The notes below the pieces were generated by a model that saw only the letters and a list, made by a program, of their open reading frames with translations, did not search any database and was not told where the DNA came from. 64,000 bases of DNA from Streptomyces sp. NBC_00576 (lineage in GTDB: Bacteria; Actinomycetota; Actinomycetes; Streptomycetales; Streptomycetaceae), in the NCBI RefSeq assembly GCF_036345175.1, contig NZ_CP107780.1:10478001-10542000 (forward strand), in the 5' to 3' direction. A program made the translations under genes and the position numbers. Each line of letters starts with the position of its first letter. The stretch's first letter is position 1. Positions 43,863-52,191 of this stretch are shown piece after piece.

Positions 43863-44633
43863 TCACCTGCCGCGGAAGTCGCCGGGGCGACGCTCCCGGA
43901 AGGCCTTCAGTCCCTCGGCCCGGTCCTCGGTGCAGAACAGCACCGAGACGGTCTCGCGCTCGTACGCGATCGCCGCCTCCAAGTCCATGCCGAGCCCGTA
44001 GTCGATCAGCCGCTTGCCCGAGGCGAGCGCGAGCGGGGCCCCGGCAGCCAGCGCGGTGGCGAGGGTCTCGGCGGCACTCAACGCCCCACCGGGCTCGGCC
44101 AGTTCATTGACCAGCCCGAGCGCGTGAGCCCGCTCGGCACCGATCGGTTCGCCGGTGAGGATCATCTGCTTGGCGATCGCCGGCGGTACGAGACGCGGCA
44201 GCCGCTGTGTGCCGCCCGCGCCCGGCAGAACGCCGAGCTTCATCTCCGGCAGGCCGAGCCGGGCACCCCGCTCCGCCACCCGCAGATCGCAGGCGAGCGC
44301 CAGCTCCAGACCGCCGCCGAAGGCGAACCCGTGGACGGCCGCGACCGAGGGCTTGGGAAAGTCCTCCAGGAGCGCGTACGCCTCCGTCAGCCGCCCCACG
44401 AAGGCACGGAACTGCCCGGGTGTGGTGAACGACTCGATCTCCCCGAGGTCGGCGCCGGCGGAGAAGGCGCGGCCCGCGCCGGTCACGACCAGGGCGCGGA
44501 CGTCGTCGTTGTCGCGGACGTCGTTCAGCGCCCGGGTGAGCCGTTCGACGGTCTCGGAGCCGATGGCATTGAGCTGCCCGGGTCTGTCCAGTGTCAACAC
44601 GGCGAGTCTGTCGCGGAGTTCGACGCGCAGCAC
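43863..44633 (-). CDS. Enoyl-CoA hydratase/isomerase family protein
   Basis: The protein has 256 residues from the GTG at 44633, which has GAGGTGG at good spacing; a GTG at 44642 is possible but abuts the upstream stop. Crotonase motifs are RPGQLNAIGSE, GAGRAFSAGADLGEIES (oxyanion hole), VHGFAFGGGLELALACDLRVA and LPEMKLGVLPGAGGTQRLPRL. The Glu of LPEMKLG matches rat hydratase Glu144, while the second catalytic Glu (Glu164) is Gln (AKQMILTG). It may thus be an isomerase or an altered hydratase. It is co-transcribed with the SDR upstream, two bases away. Confidence 0.87.
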   Translation of the reverse strand: MLRVELRDRLAVLTLDRPGQLNAIGSETVERLTRALNDVRDNDDVRALVVTGAGRAFSAGADLGEIESFTTPGQFRAFVGRLTEAYALLEDFPKPSVAAVHGFAFGGGLELALACDLRVAERGARLGLPEMKLGVLPGAGGTQRLPRLVPPAIAKQMILTGEPIGAERAHALGLVNELAEPGGALSAAETLATALAAGAPLALASGKRLIDYGLGMDLEAAIAYERETVSVLFCTEDRAEGLKAFRERRPGDFRGR

Positions 44634-44643
44634 GGTGCCCACC

Positions 44644-45399
44644 TCAGACCATCGTGAGTCCGCCGCTGACCGAGAGCGTCTGCCCGGTCATATAGGCGGC
44701 GTCGTCGGACGCGAGGAAGGCGACCACACCGGCGATCTCGGCCGGCTGGGCGACGCGGCGCAGCGGGATCGCCCGCACGGTCGCGTCGTACATCTTCTGG
44801 CTGTACTCGGCGACCTGGCCGAGCAGCGCGGTCTCGGTCGGCCCCGGGCAGACGCTGTTCACGGTGATGCCGTGCCGGGCGACCTCGCGGGCGAGTGCCT
44901 TGCCGAAGGCGATGACGCCGCCCTTGGTCGCCGAGTACACGACCTCGCCGGAGGAGCCGACCCGGCCGGCGTCCGAGGCGATGTGGACGATCCGGCCGCC
45001 GCCGCGCTCGATCATCGAGTCGAGCACGGCCCGGGTCACCGTGATCGTGCCCCGCAGATTGACGGCGATGATCCGGTCCCAGGTGTCCTCGGTGCTGTCG
45101 ACGAAGCGGCCCAGGACGTCGACGGCCGCGTTGTTGACCAGGACGTCCACGGGACCGAGCTCGGCGCTCACCCGCTCCACGGCGGCCCGCACGGCCGCGC
45201 CGTCGGAGATGTCCGCGCCGACTCCGGCGGCGCGCACTCCGTACCGCTCCGTGAGTCGGGCCGCGATCTTCCCGGCGGCCTCGGCGTCCAGGTCGCAGAC
45301 CGCGACCGAGGCTCCGGCGGCGGCCAGCGCGTCGGCGATCGCTTCGCCGATGCCGCGTCCCGCTCCGGTGACGAGTGCCACCTTGTCCCGTACGCTCAC
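44644..45399 (-). CDS. SDR-family oxidoreductase
   Basis: The protein has 251 residues, the classical SDR length. It shows TGAGRGIG, VCDLDAEAAG (Asp favouring NAD), NNAAVDVLGRF, IASDAGRVGSSG with the catalytic YSATK, PGPTET and a final GGLTMV. It probably oxidises a hydroxyacyl-CoA or a ring hydroxyl. The start is GTG at 45399 with GGGAGG upstream. It is the first gene of the six-gene minus-strand operon ending at 39978 and is divergent from the acyl-CoA dehydrogenase at 45485. The shared gap holds a FadR-like site. Confidence 0.87.
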   Translation of the reverse strand: MSVRDKVALVTGAGRGIGEAIADALAAAGASVAVCDLDAEAAGKIAARLTERYGVRAAGVGADISDGAAVRAAVERVSAELGPVDVLVNNAAVDVLGRFVDSTEDTWDRIIAVNLRGTITVTRAVLDSMIERGGGRIVHIASDAGRVGSSGEVVYSATKGGVIAFGKALAREVARHGITVNSVCPGPTETALLGQVAEYSQKMYDATVRAIPLRRVAQPAEIAGVVAFLASDDAAYMTGQTLSVSGGLTMV

Positions 45400-45434
45400 G
45401 CGCCCTCCCTCGCCCAGTCGTCGATACCGCGCTA

Positions 45435-45445
45435 TCGTATAACTA
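45435..45445. promoter_or_regulatory. FadR-like operator candidate in SDR / acyl-CoA dehydrogenase divergent gap
   Basis: TCGTATAACTA fits TNGTnnnACNA exactly. Just downstream TTCAGCTAAATAAG (45447-45460) is nearly repeated upstream of the aldehyde dehydrogenase gene as TTCGGCTAAATAGG (46671-46684). The gap is only 85 bp, so a protein bound here could affect both divergent promoters. Confidence 0.45.
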
Positions 45446-45484
45446 CTTCAGCTAAATAAGCGAGATGTATGAGTGGAGTCGAGC

Positions 45485-46627
45485 ATGCGCCGTACGATCT
45501 TCACCGCGGAACACGACCTCTTCCGCGAGACCGCCCGCGCCTTCTACCTGCGGGAATGTGCCCCACACACCGAGGAGTGGGAGCGGGACGGACAGGTGAG
45601 CCGCGCGGCCTGGGCGGCGGCGGGCAAGGCCGGGCTCATCGGCTGGCAGTTCCCCGAGGAGTACGGCGGTCAGGGGATCTGGGACTTCCGCTACAACGCG
45701 ATCATGGCGGAGGAGATGGCGGCCACCAGCTCGGTCGGCATCGGGCTCGGGCTGCAGAACGACGTCGTCCCGCCCTATCTGGCGACGCTCACCACTCCGG
45801 AGCAGAGGGCCCGTTGGCTGCCCGGAGTGATCAGTGGCGAGACGATCTGCGCGCTCGCACTGTCGGAGCCGTCCGCCGGGTCCGATCTCAAGGGCATCCG
45901 CACCACCGCCCGGCGGGACGGCGACGAGTGGGTGATCGACGGCTCCAAGACCTTCATCACCAACGGCATCCTGGCCGATCTGGTCATCGTCGCCTGCAAG
46001 ACCGACCCGGACGCCGGACACAGGGGCATCAGCCTGATCGTCGTCGAGCGCGACGCCGTGGGCTTCGAGCGCGGACGCAAGCTCGACAAGGTCGGCATGA
46101 AGGCCCAGGACACCGCCGAACTCTTCTTCCACGAGGTCCGCGTACCCGCCGAGAACCTCATCGGGCAGGAGGGGCGCGGTTTCTACCACATGATGGGCAA
46201 CCTCCCGACCGAGCGACTCGCCATCGCCGTCTCCTCGCTGGCGGCCGCCGAGCGGGCCTACGAACTCGCGCTGGAGTACGCCAAGACCCGTACCGCCTTC
46301 GGGCAGCCGATCGGGCAGTTCCAGGCCAACAGGTTCGCCCTCGCCGACATCAGGGCGAAGCTGAACGCCGCCCGGGTCTATGTGGACGGCTGCATCATGG
46401 CCCTGTTCCAGGGCGAGTTGACGCCCGAGGAGGCCGCCGCGGCCAAGTACTGGACCTCCGAGACCGGCTGGGAGGTCATCGACCGCTGTATGCAGCTCTT
46501 CGGCGGCTATGGCTATGTCAACGAGTACGAGATCGCGCGCATCTGGCGCGACAGCCGGGTGCAGCGGGTGTTCGGCGGGACCTCGGAAATCATGCAGGAG
46601 ATCATCGGGCGGTCGTTGGGGCTGTGA
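45485..46627 (+). CDS. Acyl-CoA dehydrogenase (long-chain/isovaleryl-type base)
   Basis: The protein has 380 residues from the ATG at 45485; GGAG lies seven bases upstream, which favours it over an in-frame GTG at 45473. Motifs are GWQFPEEYGGQGIW, ALALSEPSAGSDLKGI, WVIDGSKTFITNGILAD, RTAFGQPIGQFQ, QLFGGYGYVNEYEIARIWRDSRV and FGGTSEIMQEIIGRSLGL. The classical IYEGT Glu is Gly, and Glu243 (LPTERLAIA) matches the base of isovaleryl/long-chain enzymes. It is divergent from the SDR-led operon. Substrate unknown. Confidence 0.9.
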   Translation: MRRTIFTAEHDLFRETARAFYLRECAPHTEEWERDGQVSRAAWAAAGKAGLIGWQFPEEYGGQGIWDFRYNAIMAEEMAATSSVGIGLGLQNDVVPPYLATLTTPEQRARWLPGVISGETICALALSEPSAGSDLKGIRTTARRDGDEWVIDGSKTFITNGILADLVIVACKTDPDAGHRGISLIVVERDAVGFERGRKLDKVGMKAQDTAELFFHEVRVPAENLIGQEGRGFYHMMGNLPTERLAIAVSSLAAAERAYELALEYAKTRTAFGQPIGQFQANRFALADIRAKLNAARVYVDGCIMALFQGELTPEEAAAAKYWTSETGWEVIDRCMQLFGGYGYVNEYEIARIWRDSRVQRVFGGTSEIMQEIIGRSLGL

Positions 46628-46676
46628 CAGGGGGCTGTCATTGCAGGGGGCTGCGACAGGCATTGATTGGTTCGGC

Positions 46677-46695
46677 TAAATAGGTTATCTATTTA
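46677..46695. promoter_or_regulatory. Inverted repeat upstream of aldehyde dehydrogenase operon
   Basis: TAAATAG and its complement CTATTTA are separated by five bases. The 19-bp site is AT-rich and lies 41 bp upstream of the GTG start at 46736. An overlapping sequence, TGGTTCGGCTA (46668-46678), matches ten of eleven positions of TNGTnnnACNA. It is probably an operator or part of the promoter. Confidence 0.4.
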
Positions 46696-46735
46696 AGCTG
46701 TACGGATGTGACGGTACAGGGCTCCAGGAGGCACC

Positions 46736-48226
46736 GTGGTCACGGTCGATGTGAAGCTGCACCAGAAGCGAGCCGAGCACGACTTGCCGCAGCCCCGGCT
46801 CGTCATCGGTGGCAAGGACGTCACCGACACGAGCGGCGGAATCTACGAGCACCGCAACCCGGCGACCGGCCTGATCCAGGCGCGCATCCCGCTGGCCGGG
46901 CCCACCGAGGTGGACCAGGCCGTGGCAGCCGCACGCCGGGCCTTCGAGGTGTGGGGCACCATGCGCCCCGCCGAGCGCCGCCGGCTCCTCACCCGCTTCG
47001 CCCAGCTCCTCCGCGACCACATCCCCGACTTCGCGGCGATCTGCCCGCTGGAGAACGGCGTCTGCATCGGCGGCTGGGCCGAGAACGTCGGACCGCACGT
47101 CGCCGAGTGGACCGAGTACTACGCCGGCTGGGCCGACAAGATCGAGGGCATGGTCGGCGCCGCCTACAGCCCGCACGAGAACGTCGAGTACACCATCGCC
47201 GAGCCGTACGGCGTCATCGGCCACATCATCACCTGGAACTCGCCCGCCCTGTCACTGGCGATGAAGGTCCCGCCGTCGCTCGCCGCCGGGAACACCGTCG
47301 TCATCAAACCGGCCGAGTCCACGCCGTTCTCCGCGCTGCTCTTCGCCGACCTGGCCCACGAGGCAGGCATCCCCGAGGGCGTCGTCAACGTCGTCACCGG
47401 ACTCGGGGACGCCGGATCGGCCCTGGTCACCCACCCCGGCGTCGACAAGATCTCCTTCACCGGCGGTCCCGCCACCGCGCGCCGCATCATGGCCGTCGCG
47501 GCACTGAGCCTCAAACCCGTCGTGTTCGAACTGGGCGGCAAGTCCGCCAACCTGCTCTTCGCCGACACCGACCTGGACACCGTCGTCCCCTACTGCGCGG
47601 CCTTCGCCATGAGCAACACCGGGCAGGGCTGCGCGCTGCCCACACGGCTGCTGGTCGAGCGCCCGATCTACGACGAGGTCGTCACCCGCGTCGCCGGGGT
47701 CGTGGCACACCTGCCCGTGGGCGACCCGCTCGACCCGGCGACGTACATCGGCCCCCTCATCAACGAAGCCGCCCGCGACCGCGTCCAGGGCATGATCGAC
47801 AACGCGATCGAAGGCAGTGCCGGACGGCTCGTGTACGGCGGTGAACGCATCGACGCCGACGGTTACTTCGTGTCCCCGACCGTCTTCGCGGACGTCGACA
47901 ACCGCAGCGACCTCGCCCAGCAGGAGATCTTCGGCCCGGTCCTGGCCATCACCCCGTTCGACACGGAGGAGGAGGCCGTCGCCCTCGCCAACGACACCGA
48001 GTACGGCCTGTCCGCCTACGTCCAGACCCGTGACATCACGCGCGCCAACCGGCTGGTGCCGCGACTGAAGGCCGGGACGGTCTACGTCAACCCAGGCCCG
48101 AATCCGATCACTTCACCCGCCACGCCCTTCGGCGGTGTCGGGATGAGCGGGTTCGGACGGGAAGGCGGCAAGGCCGGCTTGGACGAGTTCATCAGCGTCA
48201 AGGGTGTCGGCATCGGCCGCGTCTGA
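46736..48226 (+). CDS. NAD(P)-dependent aldehyde dehydrogenase
   Basis: The protein has 496 residues, the usual ALDH length. Key residues are Asn168 (ITWNSPA), FTGGPATA cofactor loop, Glu265 (FELGGKSAN) and catalytic Cys299 (NTGQGCALPTR); NPGPNPITSPATPFGG and SGFGREGG close the family pattern. It oxidises an aldehyde to the acid. Followed by an AMP-binding CoA ligase, it suggests a route aldehyde, acid, acyl-CoA, or disposal of an aldehyde released by a retro-aldol step of the thiolase-like/DUF35 pair downstream. GTG start at 46736 with AGGAGG upstream. Confidence 0.92.
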   Translation: MVTVDVKLHQKRAEHDLPQPRLVIGGKDVTDTSGGIYEHRNPATGLIQARIPLAGPTEVDQAVAAARRAFEVWGTMRPAERRRLLTRFAQLLRDHIPDFAAICPLENGVCIGGWAENVGPHVAEWTEYYAGWADKIEGMVGAAYSPHENVEYTIAEPYGVIGHIITWNSPALSLAMKVPPSLAAGNTVVIKPAESTPFSALLFADLAHEAGIPEGVVNVVTGLGDAGSALVTHPGVDKISFTGGPATARRIMAVAALSLKPVVFELGGKSANLLFADTDLDTVVPYCAAFAMSNTGQGCALPTRLLVERPIYDEVVTRVAGVVAHLPVGDPLDPATYIGPLINEAARDRVQGMIDNAIEGSAGRLVYGGERIDADGYFVSPTVFADVDNRSDLAQQEIFGPVLAITPFDTEEEAVALANDTEYGLSAYVQTRDITRANRLVPRLKAGTVYVNPGPNPITSPATPFGGVGMSGFGREGGKAGLDEFISVKGVGIGRV

Positions 48227-48239
48227 ACCGCACCTCCGA

Positions 48240-48287
48240 AGCCCTGCCGAAGCCCTCCCAAAGCCCGCCCAAAGCCTTTGGAGCCAA
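48240..48287. repeat. Imperfect tandem repeat upstream of acyl-CoA ligase
   Basis: Four imperfect copies of a roughly 11-12 base unit related to AAGCCCTCCCA lie between the aldehyde dehydrogenase stop and the ligase ribosome binding site. They look like local slippage. No function is evident. Confidence 0.4.
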
Positions 48288-48291
48288 GAGC

Positions 48292-49866
48292 ATGCATCCC
48301 GCCCGCCGCCTGACGTTCGGCGACCTCATCCGTGAGCACCGAAGGTCCTACCTCGATCACGTCGCCCTCGTCGACGGCGAAGTCCGCCTGACCTGGCCGC
48401 AGTTGGACGAGCGCACCAACCGACTCGCCCATGCCCTCACGGACGCGGGCGTCGGCACCGGCGACCGCATCCTGTGGCTCGGCCAGAACTCCTTCCGGAT
48501 CTGGGAACTGCTCGGCGCCGCCGCGAAGATCGGCGCCATGGTCTGCCCCGGCTACTGGCGCTGGGCCGCCCCCGAAATGGCCTTCGCGGTCGAGGACTTC
48601 GACCCCAAGGTCGTCGTCTGGCAGGACGAGGAGATCGGCGACACCGTAGGCAAGGCCAGGGCCGAACTGGGCAGCGACCACCAGGCGTTGTGGCTGCGGC
48701 ACGACAGCGAGGACGCGGACTCGTACGAGGCCTTCCTGGCCGCCGGCTCACCCGACGACCCGACAGCCGACGTCGACCCGGACTCCGCCCTCCTCGTCAT
48801 CTACACCGCCGCGATCACCGGACGACAGTCCGGCTCGATGCTCTCCCACCGCAACCTGCTCGCCATGGGGGCGAGCGCCGCCTGGATGGGCGACATCGGC
48901 ACGGAGACCGCCTTCCTCGGCGCCGGGCCGATGTTCCACATCGGGAACTACCAGTTCTGGGGCGTCCCCGCCTTCGTCCACGGCGGCAAGAACGTGATCG
49001 TCCGCCGCGTCGTCGCCGAGGAACTGCTCCCGCTGCTGGCGACGGAACAGTGCACCCACGCCTATCTGATGCCGCCGACCATCGCCCAACTCGTCGCCCT
49101 CAACAGGGAAGCGGGTCACGACCTCTCCCACCTGCGCGCCAGCGTCGCCGCCCCCCTGTGGCAGGGCACCGTCCCCACCGACACCAGCCGCTTCACCCGC
49201 AACGGCGGCGGCGAGGGCCGTGGCTACGGGCAGACCGAGGTGACCGGCTTCGCCGTTACCGGCGCCTACGGCGGCACGGGCACCGGCAACGCGGGACGCC
49301 CGGGGCCCTTCACCGCCGTACGCGTCCTGGACGGCACCGGCGAGGAGTGCGCGACCGGCGAGGCCGGCGAGATCTGCGTCCGCGGCGACCTCGTCCACCT
49401 CGGCTACTGGAACCGGCCCGAGACCAACGAGCAGCGCTTCCGCTTCGGTTGGTGGCACACCACCGACCTGGGGCGGCGCGAGGTCGACGGCACGATCAGC
49501 TTCCTCGGGACGACGACCCGCATGCTCAAGTCGGCGGCCGAGAACATCTTCCCCGCCGAGGTGGAGAACTGCATCGAGTCCCACCCCGCGGTGAAGGAGG
49601 CCGCCGTGATCGGCGTGCCCAACGAGCGCTGGGCGCAGGACGTCAAGGCCGTCGTGGTGCTCCAGGCAGGCGCCGAGCCGGTCACGGCCGATGACGTCAT
49701 CGAGCACTGCCGGGCGCGCATCGCCTCGTACAAGAAGCCGAAGACGGTGGAGTTCGTCGAGACGCTGCCCCGCACCAAGGACTTCGCCAAGGACTACGAG
49801 GCCCTCGACGAGCGCTTCGGCGGCGGCGGCTATCCCGGCGGCGACACGCTCGGCGCGGGACGGTGA
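48292..49866 (+). CDS. AMP-binding acyl-CoA synthetase
   Basis: The protein has 524 residues. ANL-superfamily motifs are YTAAITGRQSGSMLSHRNLL (A3; the usual TSGTTG reads TGRQSG), GYGQTEVTGF (A5), WWHTTDLGRRE (A7), and the hinge and lid ending in FVETLPRTKDFAKDYEALDERFGG. The catalytic Lys region of the usual PRTxxGK motif reads PRTKDFAKD. It adenylates a carboxylic acid and forms the CoA thioester. It lies between the aldehyde dehydrogenase and thiolase-like genes. The altered A3 loop is unusual but seen in some actinobacterial ligases. ATG at 48292 with GGAG upstream. Confidence 0.87.
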   Translation: MHPARRLTFGDLIREHRRSYLDHVALVDGEVRLTWPQLDERTNRLAHALTDAGVGTGDRILWLGQNSFRIWELLGAAAKIGAMVCPGYWRWAAPEMAFAVEDFDPKVVVWQDEEIGDTVGKARAELGSDHQALWLRHDSEDADSYEAFLAAGSPDDPTADVDPDSALLVIYTAAITGRQSGSMLSHRNLLAMGASAAWMGDIGTETAFLGAGPMFHIGNYQFWGVPAFVHGGKNVIVRRVVAEELLPLLATEQCTHAYLMPPTIAQLVALNREAGHDLSHLRASVAAPLWQGTVPTDTSRFTRNGGGEGRGYGQTEVTGFAVTGAYGGTGTGNAGRPGPFTAVRVLDGTGEECATGEAGEICVRGDLVHLGYWNRPETNEQRFRFGWWHTTDLGRREVDGTISFLGTTTRMLKSAAENIFPAEVENCIESHPAVKEAAVIGVPNERWAQDVKAVVVLQAGAEPVTADDVIEHCRARIASYKKPKTVEFVETLPRTKDFAKDYEALDERFGGGGYPGGDTLGAGR

Positions 49867-49870
49867 CCCG

Positions 49871-51022
49871 GTGAACGGCCGCCAACCCGTGATCGTCGGC
49901 ATCCACGCCACCGAACAGGCGCTGACGCTCCCCGACCGGAACGCCATGGACCTCGCCCTCGAAGCGGTGAGCGGCGCGATCGCCGACGCCGGACTCACCC
50001 CGGCGGACGTCGACGGCGCCCAGGTCGACTGGCCCGGCCCGGGCGGTGTCCCCGGCGAGGGCAGCTCGTGGGCGCGCATGCTCGGCCGCGACCTGCGCTG
50101 GACCAGCGACTCGATGCTCGACAACGCCGGCTCCCGGGGACTGCTGAAGGCGGCTGCCGCGATCAGCGCCGGATACGCGGACACCGTCGTCGTCGGAGGC
50201 TGCAAGCTGGTCTCACGCGGGGCCGGCCCGGTCGGGGCCGGGGTGCCGCTGGAGTTCGCCGATGTGTGGGGCAGCTATGTCGTCGCCCAGTTCGCGCTGG
50301 TGGCCGCACGGCACATGCACGAGTACGGGACGACCTCCCGCCAGCTCGCGGAGGTCGCCGCCACGATCCGCAACAACGGCACCACCAACCCGGAGGCGAT
50401 GATGTTCGGGCGCGGCCCGTACACCGCTGACGACGTGCTTGCCTCCCGCATGGTGGCCACACCGTTCCACCTGCTGGACTGCTGCATCGTCGGCGAGGGC
50501 GGCGCGGCCCTCGTCGTGACAACCGCCGAACGCGCCCGGGACCTGCCGAACCCGCCCGTCGCCGTACTCGGCGGCGGCATGGAGTACCACCAGGCCGCGT
50601 ACGCCAACCCGGCGCTGCACCGGGAGGTCGGACAACTCGGCCGGGACGCGGCGACCCGCGCCTACGCCATGGCCGGCGCCGGCCCGCACGACGTGGACGT
50701 CTTCTCCCTCTACGACCCCAACTCCTTCGAGATCATCCGGCAGTTGGAGGTTCTCGGCGTGTGCGGGGAAGGGGAGGGCGGACCCCTGGCGGCGAGCGGT
50801 GCCATCGCCGTCGGCGGCAAGCACCCCGTCAATCCGGACGGCGGCTGTCTGGCGTACGCGTGGAACGGGACCCAGCAGATGACGCTGAAAGTCGTCGAGG
50901 CGGTACGGCAGTTGCGTGGCACCGCCGTGCACCAGGTCGAGGGCGCGGAGCTGGCCGTCGTCGGCAACGCAGGATCCGGGGCGCAGCACTACGAGATGAG
51001 CGTGCTCGGGAGGATGCGATGA
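49871..51022 (+). CDS. Thiolase-fold protein lacking the nucleophilic cysteine
   Basis: The protein has 383 residues from the GTG at 49871, four bases after the ligase stop. The thiolase fold is seen in VIVGIHATEQ, DTVVVGGCKLVSRG, FSLYDPNSFEIIRQLEVLGVCGEGEGGPL and VNPDGGCLAYAWNG. At the nucleophile site the usual NxCxS reads DNAGSRG, so the Cys is replaced (Gly87 region), and the GHPxGATG His is missing too. Normal thiolysis is unlikely. It is coupled to a DUF35 protein downstream, so an Ltp2-like aldolase or a scaffold role is possible. It is distinct from the pair at 35951-37554. Confidence 0.82.
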   Translation: MNGRQPVIVGIHATEQALTLPDRNAMDLALEAVSGAIADAGLTPADVDGAQVDWPGPGGVPGEGSSWARMLGRDLRWTSDSMLDNAGSRGLLKAAAAISAGYADTVVVGGCKLVSRGAGPVGAGVPLEFADVWGSYVVAQFALVAARHMHEYGTTSRQLAEVAATIRNNGTTNPEAMMFGRGPYTADDVLASRMVATPFHLLDCCIVGEGGAALVVTTAERARDLPNPPVAVLGGGMEYHQAAYANPALHREVGQLGRDAATRAYAMAGAGPHDVDVFSLYDPNSFEIIRQLEVLGVCGEGEGGPLAASGAIAVGGKHPVNPDGGCLAYAWNGTQQMTLKVVEAVRQLRGTAVHQVEGAELAVVGNAGSGAQHYEMSVLGRMR

Positions 51023-51420
51023 GCCGACCCGTACCCGTCCCCACCGAACTGTCCCAGCCCTTCTGGGACGCGGCCCGGCGCGGCGACCTGGTCGTCCCGC
51101 ACTGCCCAGCCTGCGGCCTGCGCTTCTTCGTGCCCGAGCCCGCCTGTCCCGGATGCATGTCGAGGGACTGGCGGTATGCGCCGAGCGCGGGCCGGGGGAC
51201 CGTCTACTCGGTGACCGTCGTCCACCGTGCGCCGGGGCCCTGGTTCGACACGCCGTTCGCGCTGGCGGTGATCGATCTGGACGACGGAGGCACTCTGCTG
51301 TCCCATGTCGACGCGGGCGAGCCGGACAGGGTGGCCATCGGCCTGCGGGTCCGAGTGGACTTCCGGGCGCTCACCGACGAGATCACATTGCCTTACTTCG
51401 TACCGGATGCGGGTGACTGA
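51019..51420 (+). CDS. DUF35 zinc-ribbon/OB-fold protein
   Basis: The protein has 133 residues. The zinc ribbon has Cys29, Cys32, Cys43 and Cys46 (CPAC, CPGC) and the OB fold follows (GRGTVYSVTVVHRAPGPWF, FALAVIDLDDGGTLLSHV, GLRVRVDFR). The ATG at 51019 overlaps the stop of the thiolase-fold gene by ATGA. As a DUF35 partner it likely forms a complex with that protein and may bind the acyl-CoA. Gene order is reversed relative to the other DUF35/thiolase pair in this window. Confidence 0.87.
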   Translation: MSRPVPVPTELSQPFWDAARRGDLVVPHCPACGLRFFVPEPACPGCMSRDWRYAPSAGRGTVYSVTVVHRAPGPWFDTPFALAVIDLDDGGTLLSHVDAGEPDRVAIGLRVRVDFRALTDEITLPYFVPDAGD

Positions 51421-51434
51421 AGGAGATGGACGCC

Positions 51435-52184
51435 GTGGCGAACACGCCGGTGCGGGTCCCCAAGATGGCCGAGCTGGTGGCGGCACAGCTGCGCCGCAAG
51501 ATCGTGCGCGGGGAACTGTCGGAGGGGGAGGCACTGCCGGCCGAGACCGCGCTGATGGCGGAGTTCGCCGTGTCCCGGCCGACGCTGAGGGAGGCGTTCC
51601 GTGTCCTGGAGTCGGAGTCGCTGATCAGCGTGCGCAGGGGTGCCCGGGGCGGGGCACGGGTGCAGACCCCGGAAGGCACGGTCGCGGCCCGCTACGCCGG
51701 GGTGGTCCTCGAATACCGGGGCACGACCCTCAAGGACGTGTACGACGCCCGCACGGTGATCGAGGCCCCGTGCGCCGCTCTGCTGGCCGAGCGGCGCACG
51801 GAGGAGGACCTGGAGCGGCTGCGGGCCGCCGTCGCCGAGGCCGAGGCACTCATGGACGATCCGTCGGCGTTCATCCGCGCCCACATGGAGTTCCACGCCC
51901 TCGTCGTCGAACTGGCGGGCAACGAGACGCTCAGCGTCCTCAACGGCATGGTCCGGCACATCATCGACCAGGCGAACTGGTCCCACGTCGACCTCGACGC
52001 CGGCAGCCCCGAGAACGTACGGGCCAACCGCCGGGGTTTCCGCGCCCATGGCGCGCTCGTCGACCTGGTGGCCGCACGCCGGACCGAGGCCGCCGAGGAA
52101 CTGTGGCGCCTGCATCTCCAGGAGGCCGAGGACTACCTGCTGCAGAACAGGTCCATGACCACCGTCCTGGACCTGCTCGGCTGA
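51435..52184 (+). CDS. FadR-subfamily GntR transcriptional regulator
   Basis: The protein has 249 residues from the GTG at 51435, nine bases after AGGAG; an ATG at 51426 touches that sequence and is less likely. The winged HTH (about 5-72) has LRRKIVRGELSEGEALPAE and SRPTLREAFRVLESE. The FCD domain (about 88-235) shows DVYDARTVIEAPCAALLAE, FHALVVELAGN and GFRAHGALVDLVAARR. It is the last gene of the ALDH-led operon and the only regulator gene inside the acyl-CoA island, so it is the best candidate to bind the TNGTnnnACNA palindromes in the island's promoters, with an acyl-CoA or acid as ligand. Confidence 0.87.
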   Translation: MANTPVRVPKMAELVAAQLRRKIVRGELSEGEALPAETALMAEFAVSRPTLREAFRVLESESLISVRRGARGGARVQTPEGTVAARYAGVVLEYRGTTLKDVYDARTVIEAPCAALLAERRTEEDLERLRAAVAEAEALMDDPSAFIRAHMEFHALVVELAGNETLSVLNGMVRHIIDQANWSHVDLDAGSPENVRANRRGFRAHGALVDLVAARRTEAAEELWRLHLQEAEDYLLQNRSMTTVLDLLG

Positions 52185-52191
52185 CACCCCG

